From: Paraburkholderia sp. BCC1886
GTDB taxonomy: Bacteria > Pseudomonadota > Gammaproteobacteria > Burkholderiales > Burkholderiaceae
Reading direction: 5' to 3'
DNA: 64,000 nt
Assembly: GCF_900996245.1 (NCBI RefSeq)
Contig: NZ_CAAJGK010000033.1
Coordinates: forward strand, 1 to 64,000
Part shown: piece after piece, positions 1-7,886 of the stretch
Position numbering within the stretch: position 1 is the stretch's first letter
Layout: every line of letters starts with the position of its first letter
Notes under the pieces: model-generated
What the model saw: the letters and a program-made list of their open reading frames with translations, nothing else
Told to the model about the DNA's origin: nothing
Databases searched by the model: none
Program-made: the position numbers and the translations under genes

Positions 1-198
1 AAGGTCGTGTGTTCGGAGGCGCTGTGGCGGGTGGTCGATCGCAGCGTCCAGGTGCTCGGCGGACGCGGCGTGACCGGCGAATCGATGGCGATGCGCATTT
101 TCATGGACATGCGCGCGTTTCGCATTTACGACGGCCCGAGCGAGGTGCACCGCTGGAGCATGGCGCGCAAGCTGCTCGATGCGAGGGGACACGCATGA
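1..198 (+). CDS. acyl-CoA dehydrogenase, C-terminal fragment
   Basis: Only the last 65 residues are present; the gene enters from before base 1. The readable tail contains VQVLGGRGVTGESMAMRIF followed by RIYDGPSEVHRWSMARKLL. This is the conserved C-terminal helix and substrate/FAD-contacting segment of acyl-CoA dehydrogenases, especially the ACAD10/11-like group (GG-G-T, then YDG-SE-H). The family oxidises an acyl-CoA to the 2-enoyl-CoA, passing electrons through FAD to ETF. The stop overlaps the next start as ATGA at 195-198, so it is translationally coupled to the SDR gene. The downstream kinase-like gene is of the type that commonly sits beside ACAD10/11-like dehydrogenases, which supports the call. 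Substrate cannot be read from this fragment. Confidence 0.9.
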   Translation, partial: KVVCSEALWRVVDRSVQVLGGRGVTGESMAMRIFMDMRAFRIYDGPSEVHRWSMARKLLDARGHA

Positions 199-977
199 AC
201 GCCGCGGACATTCTCTCGGTCTTCCGCCTCGACGGACAACTCGCGCTCGTGACCGGCGCATCGAGCGGACTGGGTCGGCGCGCTGCCACGACGCTGGCCG
301 CAGCCGGCGCGCGCGTGATCGTCACCGCGCGCGACACGGGCCGGTTGCGCGACGTGGTCGAGGACATCGCGCAAAGCGGGGGTGAAGCGTTTCCCCATGC
401 GCTGAACGTCGATGACGGCGCAAGCGTCAAGGCGCTGTTCGCCGAACTCGAAGCCGGCGTCGGTCTTCCCGGCATCGTGATCAACAATGCGGGCGTGAGC
501 GTGCATAAGCCGCTTCTCGAACACGACGAAGCCGACTGGGATCAGGTCATGAACACCAATCTCAAGGGCGCCTGGCTCGTCGCGACCGAGGCCGCGCGTC
601 GGCTGGTCGCGGCGGGCAGGCCCGGCTCGATCGTCAACGTGGCATCGATCCTCGGGCAGCGGGTTACCGGCGGCGTCGCGGCCTATGCAATCTCGAAGGC
701 GGCGCTATTGCAGGCCACCCGGACGATGGCACTCGAACTGGCGCGCTACGACATTCGCGTCAATGCGCTGCTGCCGGGCTACGTCGTCACCGATCTGAAC
801 CGCGAATTTCTGGCGAGCGCCGCCGGCGACAAGCTGCGTCTGCGCATTCCGAGCCGGCGCTTCGGCGTCCCCGGCGATCTCGACGGTCCGCTCCTGCTGC
901 TGGCCTCGGACGCTGGGCGCGGTATGTCGGGCTCGCTCGTCGCCGTCGATGGCGGCCACCTCGTGAGTGCGCTATGA
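195..977 (+). CDS. SDR family oxidoreductase
   Basis: A 260-residue classical short-chain dehydrogenase. Residues 20-27 carry the Rossmann motif TGASSGLG. NNAG follows in the middle of the chain, and the catalytic Ser sits ahead of YAISK (YxxxK). PGYVVTDL and a C-terminal DGG complete the FabG-like pattern. Expected role is NAD(P)-dependent oxidation or reduction of a hydroxyl or keto group on an acyl or acyl-CoA intermediate. The start is ATG 195, overlapping the acyl-CoA dehydrogenase stop; a longer open frame upstream reads through that gene and is discarded. Its stop overlaps the kinase-like start (ATGA at 974), so the three genes are one transcript. Confidence 0.9.
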   Translation: MNAADILSVFRLDGQLALVTGASSGLGRRAATTLAAAGARVIVTARDTGRLRDVVEDIAQSGGEAFPHALNVDDGASVKALFAELEAGVGLPGIVINNAGVSVHKPLLEHDEADWDQVMNTNLKGAWLVATEAARRLVAAGRPGSIVNVASILGQRVTGGVAAYAISKAALLQATRTMALELARYDIRVNALLPGYVVTDLNREFLASAAGDKLRLRIPSRRFGVPGDLDGPLLLLASDAGRGMSGSLVAVDGGHLVSAL

Positions 978-2029
978 CGACCGCCCTGTCCATCACTGGC
1001 GAGTCGCCAAGCTTCGATCTGCGCGCACTCGCGGCGACGCTGCGAGCGCAAGGCGTCGGTGCGCCCGATACGGTGTCGCTGAAACCGTTGAGCGGCGGCC
1101 AGTCCAATCCAACCTTCCGGATCGAAGGCGCCGCCGTTCCCTGTGTGCTTCGCAAACGGCCAGGCGGACAGCTGCAACCGTCGGCGCACGCAATCGACCG
1201 TGAATATCGCGTGATGAAAGCGCTCGAGGGAAGTGGCGTGCCGGTGCCCGGAATGATCGGCTACTTCGATGACGAAAGCATCGTCGGGACGCCGTTCTAT
1301 CTGATGGAGTATGTGGATGGCCGCGTGCTGGTCGACCAGTCGCTGCCGGGCATGACGCCGGTCGAGCGACGCGAGATCTACCTCGAGATGAACCGGGTGA
1401 TGGCGGCGCTGCACGATGTCGATATCGTCGCGAGCGGTCTGGCCGACTTCGGCAAGTCGGGCAACTACTTCGCGCGCCAGATTGGCCGCTGGTCAAGGCA
1501 ATGTCGTGAAGCGACGCTGCCCGTGAGCGCGGACATGCTGCGCCTGATGGACTGGTTGCCAGAGCAGGTGCCCGGCGACGACGAGACTACGCTGGTCCAC
1601 GGCGATTACCGGCTCGACAATCTCGTCTTTCATCCGCACGAACCGCGCGTGATCGCGGTGCTCGACTGGGAGCTGTCCACGCTGGGGCACCCCGCCGCGG
1701 ACTTCGCGTATCACTGCATGAGCTGGCGAATTCCGGCGGATTTATGGCGCGGTATTGCCGGGCTGGATCTGTCCGGATTGGGGATACCCGAGGAGGCGGA
1801 ATACATCGGCCGATACGAAACGGCGACCGGCCGCTCCGTGCGGGAGCATTGGGAGTTCTACCTCGCGTACAACCTGTTCCGGATGGCCGCGATTCTGCAC
1901 GGTATCGGCGAGCGGGCTCACCAGGGCAACGCCGCCGCGGCGGATGCCGTCGCGACGGCGGCGAAAGCGGCGCCGCTCGCCGCAATTGGCTGGCAGTGCG
2001 CGCAAACATTCGAAAAGACGCGCCGGTAA
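974..2029 (+). CDS. aminoglycoside phosphotransferase-fold kinase (ACAD10/11-associated)
   Basis: A 351-residue APH/choline-kinase-fold protein. The catalytic loop HGDYRLDN (Brenner motif HGDxxxxN) lies near residue 209, and the metal-binding segment [19 protein letters not shown] follows. The glycine-rich N-terminal segment [12 protein letters not shown] is the nucleotide loop of this family. Bacterial members next to acyl-CoA dehydrogenases correspond to the kinase domain of ACAD10/11, which phosphorylates 4-hydroxyacyl-CoA so that the dehydrogenase can eliminate phosphate. The role here is inferred from that family knowledge and the overlap with the upstream genes. It is not an antibiotic-resistance gene on this evidence. 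Confidence 0.85.
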   Translation: MTTALSITGESPSFDLRALAATLRAQGVGAPDTVSLKPLSGGQSNPTFRIEGAAVPCVLRKRPGGQLQPSAHAIDREYRVMKALEGSGVPVPGMIGYFDDESIVGTPFYLMEYVDGRVLVDQSLPGMTPVERREIYLEMNRVMAALHDVDIVASGLADFGKSGNYFARQIGRWSRQCREATLPVSADMLRLMDWLPEQVPGDDETTLVHGDYRLDNLVFHPHEPRVIAVLDWELSTLGHPAADFAYHCMSWRIPADLWRGIAGLDLSGLGIPEEAEYIGRYETATGRSVREHWEFYLAYNLFRMAAILHGIGERAHQGNAAAADAVATAAKAAPLAAIGWQCAQTFEKTRR

Positions 2030-2063
2030 ACCGGCAGCGTCGGCCAACCAGGAGACGAAGATC

Positions 2064-2771
2064 ATGGGCAAGGTGTATCGGGACGCGAGTGACGCGTTCG
2101 AAGGACTGGTCCGCGACGATCAGTTGCTGGCCGTCGGGGGCTTCGGCCTTTGCGGCATCCCCGAGATGTTGATCGACGGCCTCGTTGCCAAAGGCGTTCG
2201 CGGTCTCACCGTGATTTCCAACAATGCCGGTGTCGACGGATTCGGCCTCGGCAAGCTGCTGGAAACGAGGCAGATCCGGAAAATGATTTCGAGCTACGTC
2301 GGCGAAAACAGGGAGTTCGAACGGCAATACCTGGAAGGCGAACTCGAACTGGAGTTCGCGCCTCAGGGCACGCTTGCCGAGCGGCTGCGCGCGGGCGGCG
2401 CGGGCATTCCCGCGTTCTTCACGAAGACCGGTGTCGGCACCGTGGTGTCGCAGGGAAAAGAGGTGCGCGACTTCGACGGCGAGGACTATGTGATGGAGCG
2501 CGCGCTGGTGCCGGAGGTGTCGCTCGTCAAGGCATGGAAGGCGGATCGCGCCGGCAATCTGGTGTTCCGGCGCACCGCGCGAAACTTCAACCCGGCGGTG
2601 GCGATGGCCGGAAAAACGACCGTTGCCGAGGTCGAGGAGCTGGTCGAATGCGGCGCGCTCGATCCCGACGAAATTCATCTGCCGGGCATTTACGTGCATC
2701 GGATCGTCGTCAATGCACACCCGGAGAAACGTATTGAACGGCGCACGACCCGTGCGCGCACAGGAGACTGA
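2064..2771 (+). CDS. scoA: 3-oxoacid CoA-transferase subunit A
   Basis: A 235-residue alpha subunit of a family I CoA-transferase (succinyl-CoA:3-ketoacid type). Visible family features are the N-terminal [32 protein letters not shown], and [26 protein letters not shown] 2064 follows CAGGAGACGAAGATC, a good ribosome site; the longer open frame upstream lies over the kinase gene and is a shadow. It pairs with the beta subunit that starts two bases after its stop. The complex moves CoA from succinyl-CoA to a 3-oxoacid, or the reverse, so the operon probably ends in a ketoacid salvage step. The symbol is by family resemblance. Confidence 0.92.
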   Translation: MGKVYRDASDAFEGLVRDDQLLAVGGFGLCGIPEMLIDGLVAKGVRGLTVISNNAGVDGFGLGKLLETRQIRKMISSYVGENREFERQYLEGELELEFAPQGTLAERLRAGGAGIPAFFTKTGVGTVVSQGKEVRDFDGEDYVMERALVPEVSLVKAWKADRAGNLVFRRTARNFNPAVAMAGKTTVAEVEELVECGALDPDEIHLPGIYVHRIVVNAHPEKRIERRTTRARTGD

Positions 2772-2773
2772 TC

Positions 2774-3415
2774 ATGGCATGGCTTCACCCGCAGATGGCC
2801 ATGCGCGCCGCGCAGGAGTTGCAGGACGGCTACTACGTCAACCTGGGTATCGGACTGCCGACCCTGGTGGCCAATTACGCGTCGGCGCACGAGGATGTCT
2901 GGTTCCACAGTGAAAACGGCATGATCGGAATCGGCCCCTATCCCGACGAAGCCCAGGTCGATGCGGATGTGATCAATGCCGGCAAGGAAACCGTCACGAC
3001 GATTGCGGGCACCAGCATCGTCGGCTCGCATGACAGCTTCGCGATGGTCCGGGGCGGCAAGATCGATCTGTCGATTCTTGGCGCGCTGCAGGTGAGCGCG
3101 ATCGGCGATCTGGCGAACTGGATGATTCCGGGAAAGCGGGTGAAGGGCATGGGCGGCGCGATGGATCTCGTCGCCGGCGTGCGAAGAGTCGTCGTACTCA
3201 TGGAGCACGTGGTCACGACCGGAGAGGGCGCATGGGAATGGAAGATTCTGCCGTCGTGCACGCTGCCGCTGACCGGCGTCGGCGTGGTCGACCGGATCAT
3301 TACGGACCTCGGTGTGATCGATGTCACCGCGCACGGCCTGCGCGTGGTCGAACTTGCCGAAGGGGTAACGCCCGAGGAAATGAATGCGAAGACCGGCGCG
3401 CCGTTGCTGTGGTGA
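2774..3415 (+). CDS. scoB: 3-oxoacid CoA-transferase subunit B
   Basis: A 213-residue beta subunit. The catalytic glutamate is Glu47 in the SENG motif (HSENGMIGIG), which forms the enzyme-CoA thioester intermediate in this family. GIGLPTLVANY near residue 25 and the GGAMDLVAG segment are also typical. A strong ribosome site, AGGAGACTGATC, overlaps the end of subunit A and precedes ATG 2774. This is the last gene of the operon; roughly 170 bases of non-coding DNA follow, in which I see no clear terminator hairpin with a T run. Confidence 0.93.
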   Translation: MAWLHPQMAMRAAQELQDGYYVNLGIGLPTLVANYASAHEDVWFHSENGMIGIGPYPDEAQVDADVINAGKETVTTIAGTSIVGSHDSFAMVRGGKIDLSILGALQVSAIGDLANWMIPGKRVKGMGGAMDLVAGVRRVVVLMEHVVTTGEGAWEWKILPSCTLPLTGVGVVDRIITDLGVIDVTAHGLRVVELAEGVTPEEMNAKTGAPLLW

Positions 3416-3586
3416 ACGGAGGCGAGTCGGTGAGACGGATAAAGTCGGTGCGGCCTAAACGCAACTAACTGTCAGTCGGAATAGCGCCGACCCATCACCG
3501 GGCAAACGCCGGAATCACGCACGACGCCGGGAGCCGGCAGCAGGGAGGTCGTTTCCGCATCTCACCGATTGCGGTTGCTCGCCCCG

Positions 3587-3673
3587 CTACCGCGGCCAAC
3601 GCCACCATAACCGTACCGCCAGACTCAGCAGAATCCCGAGCGCTCCTATTGTTTCCAGCAAGGCGCCAAGCAT
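3587..3673 (-). CDS. candidate 28-residue single-pass membrane microprotein
   Basis: A very short frame starting 17 bases after the TauE-like permease stop, on the same strand. The ATG (3673) is preceded by GGATGGAGGAGACATC, a strong Shine-Dalgarno at ideal spacing. The peptide starts MLGALLETIGALGILLSLAV and ends RLWWRWPR: one hydrophobic helix, then a basic, tryptophan-rich tail predicted to lie on the cytoplasmic face. No family is recognised. The main support is the ribosome site and operon position. It could be a small accessory subunit of the permease, a toxin-like peptide, or a chance frame. Confidence 0.45.
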   Translation of the reverse strand: MLGALLETIGALGILLSLAVRLWWRWPR

Positions 3674-3690
3674 GATGTCTCCTCCATCCA

Positions 3691-4458
3691 TCAGCGCTGC
3701 AACAACACCGGCCCATACGTCTTCACGAAGAACGCCAGCGTGATGCAGGAAGTAGCCAGAAGCGTGATTGCACGGATGACTTCCGGCGGCGCCCGTCGTC
3801 CGATTCGCGCCCCGACGTATCCGCCAATGATTGCGCCGGCCAGCATGATCAGCGTCTCGGGCCAGCGCACCGCGTTCGCCGCGCTGAACGCGATCACCGC
3901 AACGACATTCGCCGCGCTGACCAGAAGCGTACGCGGCGCATTGAGGTGCTTCAGATCGCAGCGGTCGAGCAGGCCCCACATCGCAATCATCATGATGCCG
4001 ACCGCGCCACCGAAGTAGCCACCATAGACGCCGAGCGCGAATTGAACCGCCAGTACCAGGTGCGCGGGAATCTGCCAGCGTCTGCGCAACGCCTCGCCGA
4101 TGCGTCGCCCGAAGCCGAGCGCGAGAGACGCGACGAGAAGCAGCCATGGCAGTACGAACGTGAACGCTGCGGACGACGTCCGTAGCAGCAACATCGCGCC
4201 GACCAGGCCGCCGGCCAGAGTCGTGAGCAGCAGTGCGCGAAGCGACACGGCGCCGACCGGGCGCAGTCCGTCGCGATAGGCCCACGCGCTTGCCAGTCCG
4301 CCCGGGAACAGCGCGACCGTGCTGGACGCATTCGCCTGAACCGGAGGCACGCCCACTGCGATCAGTGCCGGCAGGCTGACAAACGAACCGCCGCCCGCGA
4401 GCGCGTTCATCGCGCCGGCCGTGATTCCAGCGAGGAAAATCAACACGGATAAGTTCAT
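3691..4458 (-). CDS. TauE/SafE-family anion permease
   Basis: A 255-residue integral membrane protein with about eight hydrophobic segments. The N-terminal half has the motif AGAMNALAGGGSFVSLPAL, and the second half has GVYGGYFGGAVGIMMIA. These are the two repeat signatures of the sulfite exporter TauE/SafE family (PF01925 type), which export sulfite, sulfoacetate or related small anions. It diverges from a LysR regulator across 90 bases, the usual arrangement for a target gene and its regulator. The substrate is not determinable from sequence. Confidence 0.88.
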   Translation of the reverse strand: MNLSVLIFLAGITAGAMNALAGGGSFVSLPALIAVGVPPVQANASSTVALFPGGLASAWAYRDGLRPVGAVSLRALLLTTLAGGLVGAMLLLRTSSAAFTFVLPWLLLVASLALGFGRRIGEALRRRWQIPAHLVLAVQFALGVYGGYFGGAVGIMMIAMWGLLDRCDLKHLNAPRTLLVSAANVVAVIAFSAANAVRWPETLIMLAGAIIGGYVGARIGRRAPPEVIRAITLLATSCITLAFFVKTYGPVLLQR

Positions 4459-4548
4459 GCAGGCGATCTTATTCGCCGCCGCACGGCCTCACAATCTGGA
4501 AATTCAAGGTGGTAGACTTCGGAAATTCCGAAACCAGGGTAACCGGCC

Positions 4549-5430
4549 ATGCGCTTCGATCTCACAGATTTGCGGCTGTTTCTGAGCGTCGTCGAATGCG
4601 GAAGCCTGACGCAGGGGGCGCGTGCGATGCATCTCGCGCTGGCCTCGGTCAGTGAACGCATGGCGAGCATGGAAGCGGCATTGGGCGCGTCGTTGCTCGA
4701 ACGGAACCGGCGTGGGGTGAAGACGACCGCCGCGGGCGACGCGCTGGTCCGTCATGCCCGCACGATTCTCGGCCAGGTCGAAATGATGCGCGGGGATCTG
4801 CGGACCTACGCAACAGGCCTGAAAGGGCGCATCCGGCTCCTGACGAACAGCGCCGCGATGGCGGCATTCCTGCCGCCCGAGCTATGCCGGTTTCTGGCGG
4901 CGCATCGCGACCTGTCGATCGATCTGGACGAGCTGCCCAGTGCCGGGATCGTCCAGACTCTGATGGACCGGCGCGCAGACCTGGGCGTCGTCGCGGATGT
5001 CACCGATCTCGGCACACTGCAGACCTACCCGATAGCCACCGATCAGCTCGTCGCGGTCACCAGCCGGACGCATCGCTTCGCGCGACAGTCGAGTGTGGCG
5101 TTCGCCGATATCCTCGACGAGCCGATAGTGGGCGTGGCAGACGCGGCGCTCGAAATCCACCTTGCGGAACGAGCTGCGCGCCTCGGACGGCAACTCGACT
5201 ATCGCATCCAGGTGCGCAACACCGACCACGTGGCCATGCTGATCGAAGCCGGCGTCGGCATCTCGATTCTGTCGGATGGACTGGCCAGAACATTGCGTCG
5301 CGACCTGGCTGTCGTTCCGCTCTCGGAAGCGTGGGCGACGCGGCGCCTTTATCTCTGTGCGCGCGACTTCGCCGCGTTGACTCCGCATGCCGCCCTGCTC
5401 GCGCAGCAACTGCAGGCGTGCACGTCGTAG
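4549..5430 (+). CDS. LysR-family transcriptional regulator
   Basis: A 293-residue LTTR. The N-terminal winged helix-turn-helix (residues about 1-60) reads LRLFLSVVECGSLTQGARAMHLALASVSERMASMEAALGASLLER, a normal LTTR DNA-binding domain. The effector domain includes GVVADVTDLGTLQTYPI and ends with a typical beta-rich C-terminus. The helix contains ALASVSERM where most relatives have S-PAVS-QI, as in the CbbR-unlike LTTRs found beside TauE/SafE genes. It is divergent from the permease and probably controls it; the inducer is unknown. Confidence 0.9.
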   Translation: MRFDLTDLRLFLSVVECGSLTQGARAMHLALASVSERMASMEAALGASLLERNRRGVKTTAAGDALVRHARTILGQVEMMRGDLRTYATGLKGRIRLLTNSAAMAAFLPPELCRFLAAHRDLSIDLDELPSAGIVQTLMDRRADLGVVADVTDLGTLQTYPIATDQLVAVTSRTHRFARQSSVAFADILDEPIVGVADAALEIHLAERAARLGRQLDYRIQVRNTDHVAMLIEAGVGISILSDGLARTLRRDLAVVPLSEAWATRRLYLCARDFAALTPHAALLAQQLQACTS

Positions 5431-5449
5431 ACGAACGGGACGCGACTCG

Positions 5450-6082
5450 CTATCTTCTCGATTCAAACGCCATGCGGACAGCGAGACCCGCCAGCACGGT
5501 TCCCATCAGCCAGCGTTGCACCAGCAGCCACAAAGGGCGTCCGGACAGAAACGCCGAGATCGATCCGGCCATCATCGCAATCAGCGCGTTCACTGCAAGG
5601 CTGATTGCAATCTGCACGCTGCCGAGCGCCAACGATTGCGTCAGCAAGCTGCCATGTCCCGGCGTAATGAATTGCGGTAGCAGCGACAGATACATGACCG
5701 CGATTTTCGGATTCGCCAGGTTCGTGATGAACCCCATGCTAAAGAGCTTTCGGGGCGTATCGACGGGAAGATCGCGCACGGCGAACGCGGAGCGCCCGCC
5801 AGGCTTCACCGCTTGCCACGCGAGAAAGAGCAGATACAAAGCGCCGCCAAAACGCAGCGTGTCGTAGGCGTACGGTATGGCAAACAGAAATGCCGTTATG
5901 CCGAATGCCGCGCAGAGCATGTAGAACACGAAGCCGAGCGCAACGCCGCCCAGCGAAATGAGGCCGGCGCGTCTGCCCTGGCAGATTGAACGTGAGATCA
6001 GATAGATCATGTTCGGTCCCGGCGTTAGTACCATTCCCAACGCGACGAGACCGAACATCAACAGATTCGCAAAATCAGGCAT
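5450..6082 (-). CDS. LysE/RhtB-family amino-acid exporter
   Basis: A 210-residue, six-helix exporter. The N-terminus MPDFANLLMFGLVALGMVL is followed by TPGPNMIYLISRSICQGRRAG, the hallmark TPGP motif of the family, and the FLAWQAVKPGG segment is also typical. ATG 6082 is chosen over the longer frame (6139) because CTGGAGACGGTT lies just upstream and the extra residues do not look like this family. The family pumps amino acids such as homoserine, threonine or lysine out of the cell. It is convergent with the LysR gene and monocistronic. Confidence 0.88.
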   Translation of the reverse strand: MPDFANLLMFGLVALGMVLTPGPNMIYLISRSICQGRRAGLISLGGVALGFVFYMLCAAFGITAFLFAIPYAYDTLRFGGALYLLFLAWQAVKPGGRSAFAVRDLPVDTPRKLFSMGFITNLANPKIAVMYLSLLPQFITPGHGSLLTQSLALGSVQIAISLAVNALIAMMAGSISAFLSGRPLWLLVQRWLMGTVLAGLAVRMAFESRR

Positions 6083-6256
6083 AACCGTCTCCAGAGACAA
6101 GCAGGTAATGCCCAGGCGCGCGGCGAATCGACACCTCATGCTCCCCGATAGTGGTCTATCTGTCTGCGCCAGTCACATGAGAGCAATGATTATTGCACGG
6201 ACGAACAAGGATGTCGTTCGCGTATAGTGGCGCTTTCATTCGTCGGGATGAGATCG

Positions 6257-6700
6257 ATGTTGACCTATGCAATTCAGAAAGCAGGCTACGACTATGACCA
6301 GCTCGATTCGCAGGGGAGTACGGATTTTGCTGGCTTTATCCGCGCGCTGGAAAACTTTCCATGGGCCGCGCAGCTGGCTTTATGGAACGAAACACAGGAC
6401 GGTCCGCTGCCCGCGCTAGTACTGAAGAACGAAGAAGATCAGCGCGAATTGTGGATCAGCGTGCTTGGTACCGAACTGGGCGAGAGTTTCCAGTTGAACG
6501 CCGTATCGATGCAGGAGAAGAAAGGTCTGTTCGGCTTCGGTAAGCCCAAAATGGACCGCACTGTGACGACCTTCAACGTGGAGGGGCGCAGCAAGGTCGA
6601 TCGACTGTGCGAGTTGTTATGCAGCCGCGAGTATGCGCTGCTCGACGAGGAAGTCACGCGTCTCGACCAACTGTCGCGCGATCTCGACGAGGATAGTTAG
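6257..6700 (+). CDS. hypothetical protein, 147 residues
   Basis: No family recognised. It is soluble, with no signal peptide or membrane segment. Visible segments are FAGFIRALENFPWAAQLALW, a WISVLG strand, a GLFGFGKPK loop and an acidic C-terminus (LDQLSRDLDEDS). Codon use matches neighbouring genes and the sequence looks like a compact alpha/beta protein. ATG 6257 is preceded by GGGATGAGATCG; ATG 6248 and GTG 6227 are alternative in-frame starts. It stands alone, with non-coding DNA on both sides. Confidence 0.7.
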   Translation: MLTYAIQKAGYDYDQLDSQGSTDFAGFIRALENFPWAAQLALWNETQDGPLPALVLKNEEDQRELWISVLGTELGESFQLNAVSMQEKKGLFGFGKPKMDRTVTTFNVEGRSKVDRLCELLCSREYALLDEEVTRLDQLSRDLDEDS

Positions 6701-6772
6701 TCCGGTTGCGGGACGCCAGCGTGGCTCATAGCAGGTAATGGCCGAACGGGCTGCGACCTCTATATCGAACCA

Positions 6773-7867
6773 TCAGGCAATCCGCTGCATGAAGCCAGGC
6801 AGATCCGGTTCCGGCAATACTGCCAGCACCTTCAGACGTTGCAGCGTGCGCTTCTGCCCGGCTTGCAGATGAACCCGCAAGGCGTCGGCTGCCGCATTCG
6901 CATCGCCGTCCAGCAGGTGCTTGAGCACGGTCCGGTGTTCGATCAGCGTGGCCGTATCGGGATGCAGATCGAACGCGTTATAGAACGCGTAATTGACCGT
7001 CAACGGCATATGAGCATGCCCGATGGTCTCGAGCAGTTTCCTGTTCGGCGCACGACCCAGGCAGTCGATATGCAGGCTGTTCTCTAGCCGCTGCAATGCA
7101 TCCGGGTCCACCCGTTCGGGTTCCGCTATCGCGCGCTCCACTTCGCTGTAGGCCTCGCTCAGCGCATCGTGCGAGAGCAGCGGCGCACTCGCGGCCAATG
7201 CGGCCGGTTCGAGCAGCAGGCGCAGTTCGTAGTCGTGCCGGACCGCGCGCGCGGTCAGCGGGCCGCACATCCAGTGCGAATAAGCCGATTTCTCGACGAG
7301 TCCCAGATCGCGCAAGCGGCTCAGCGCTTCGCGCACCGCGCCGCGGCTCACGCCAAACGTCTCGGCCGCTTCGGATTCGTCGATACGGAAATGACCGAAC
7401 GCAATGCCGATCGACACCGTCGCTTCGAGATCGTGATAGATGCGTTCGCTAATGGATGGCAGCGCGAGCGGCGCGGGCGTTTCGTCGAAGCCGAGCGTGG
7501 CTTCCGAGAGCGGTACGCGCAGCGGCTGCGGATCGGCACCGTCGGGAGCGTTGGGACCGGCCACCAGATAGCCGCGTCCTTCGAACGTGCGTAACAGGCC
7601 GCCTTCGTGCAGCAACTCGAAGGCCTTTCTGACCGGCACGCGACTCGTGCCGAAGATTCGCGCAACCGGCCCTTCGAGCAGGACCAGTCCGGCTGCGATC
7701 CGGCCGCGCAAGATCGCGTCTTTCAACTGATCGTGAATCAGCCGGTAACGCAGACGCGTCTCGCCTTCGACAGCGGTTACTTCGCTATGGGAGCCATCGG
7801 CCTCGCGGGTCGCCGCATCGGTGGCGGAAGCGCCCGGCGCTGAGGTGAGCCCTGCACGTCTTGTCAT
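6773..7867 (-). CDS. GntR-family regulator with two winged-helix domains and FCD domain
   Basis: A 364-residue protein, longer than the usual 220-250 of FadR-type GntR regulators. It has two GntR winged helices: residues about 38-104 (YRLIHDQLKDAILRG, then RVPVRKAFELLHEGGLL) and about 139-206 (SISERIYHDLEATVSIG, then VSRGAVREALSRLRDLGLV). The C-terminal FCD ligand domain (about 207-345) includes YELRLLLEPAALAASA and HRTVLKHLLDGD. It is the last gene of the minus-strand operon that begins with the amidase at 15903, so it is probably an autoregulated repressor of that operon. The duplication is unusual and discussed in the findings. Confidence 0.9.
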   Translation of the reverse strand: MTRRAGLTSAPGASATDAATREADGSHSEVTAVEGETRLRYRLIHDQLKDAILRGRIAAGLVLLEGPVARIFGTSRVPVRKAFELLHEGGLLRTFEGRGYLVAGPNAPDGADPQPLRVPLSEATLGFDETPAPLALPSISERIYHDLEATVSIGIAFGHFRIDESEAAETFGVSRGAVREALSRLRDLGLVEKSAYSHWMCGPLTARAVRHDYELRLLLEPAALAASAPLLSHDALSEAYSEVERAIAEPERVDPDALQRLENSLHIDCLGRAPNRKLLETIGHAHMPLTVNYAFYNAFDLHPDTATLIEHRTVLKHLLDGDANAAADALRVHLQAGQKRTLQRLKVLAVLPEPDLPGFMQRIA

Positions 7868-7886
7868 CGTTGGATCAAGTAGGTCG

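Noticed and set aside
974-2029. Aminoglycoside resistance gene
   Set aside because: The APH fold is present, but the gene is locked into an acyl-CoA catabolic operon and matches the ACAD10/11-linked kinase group.
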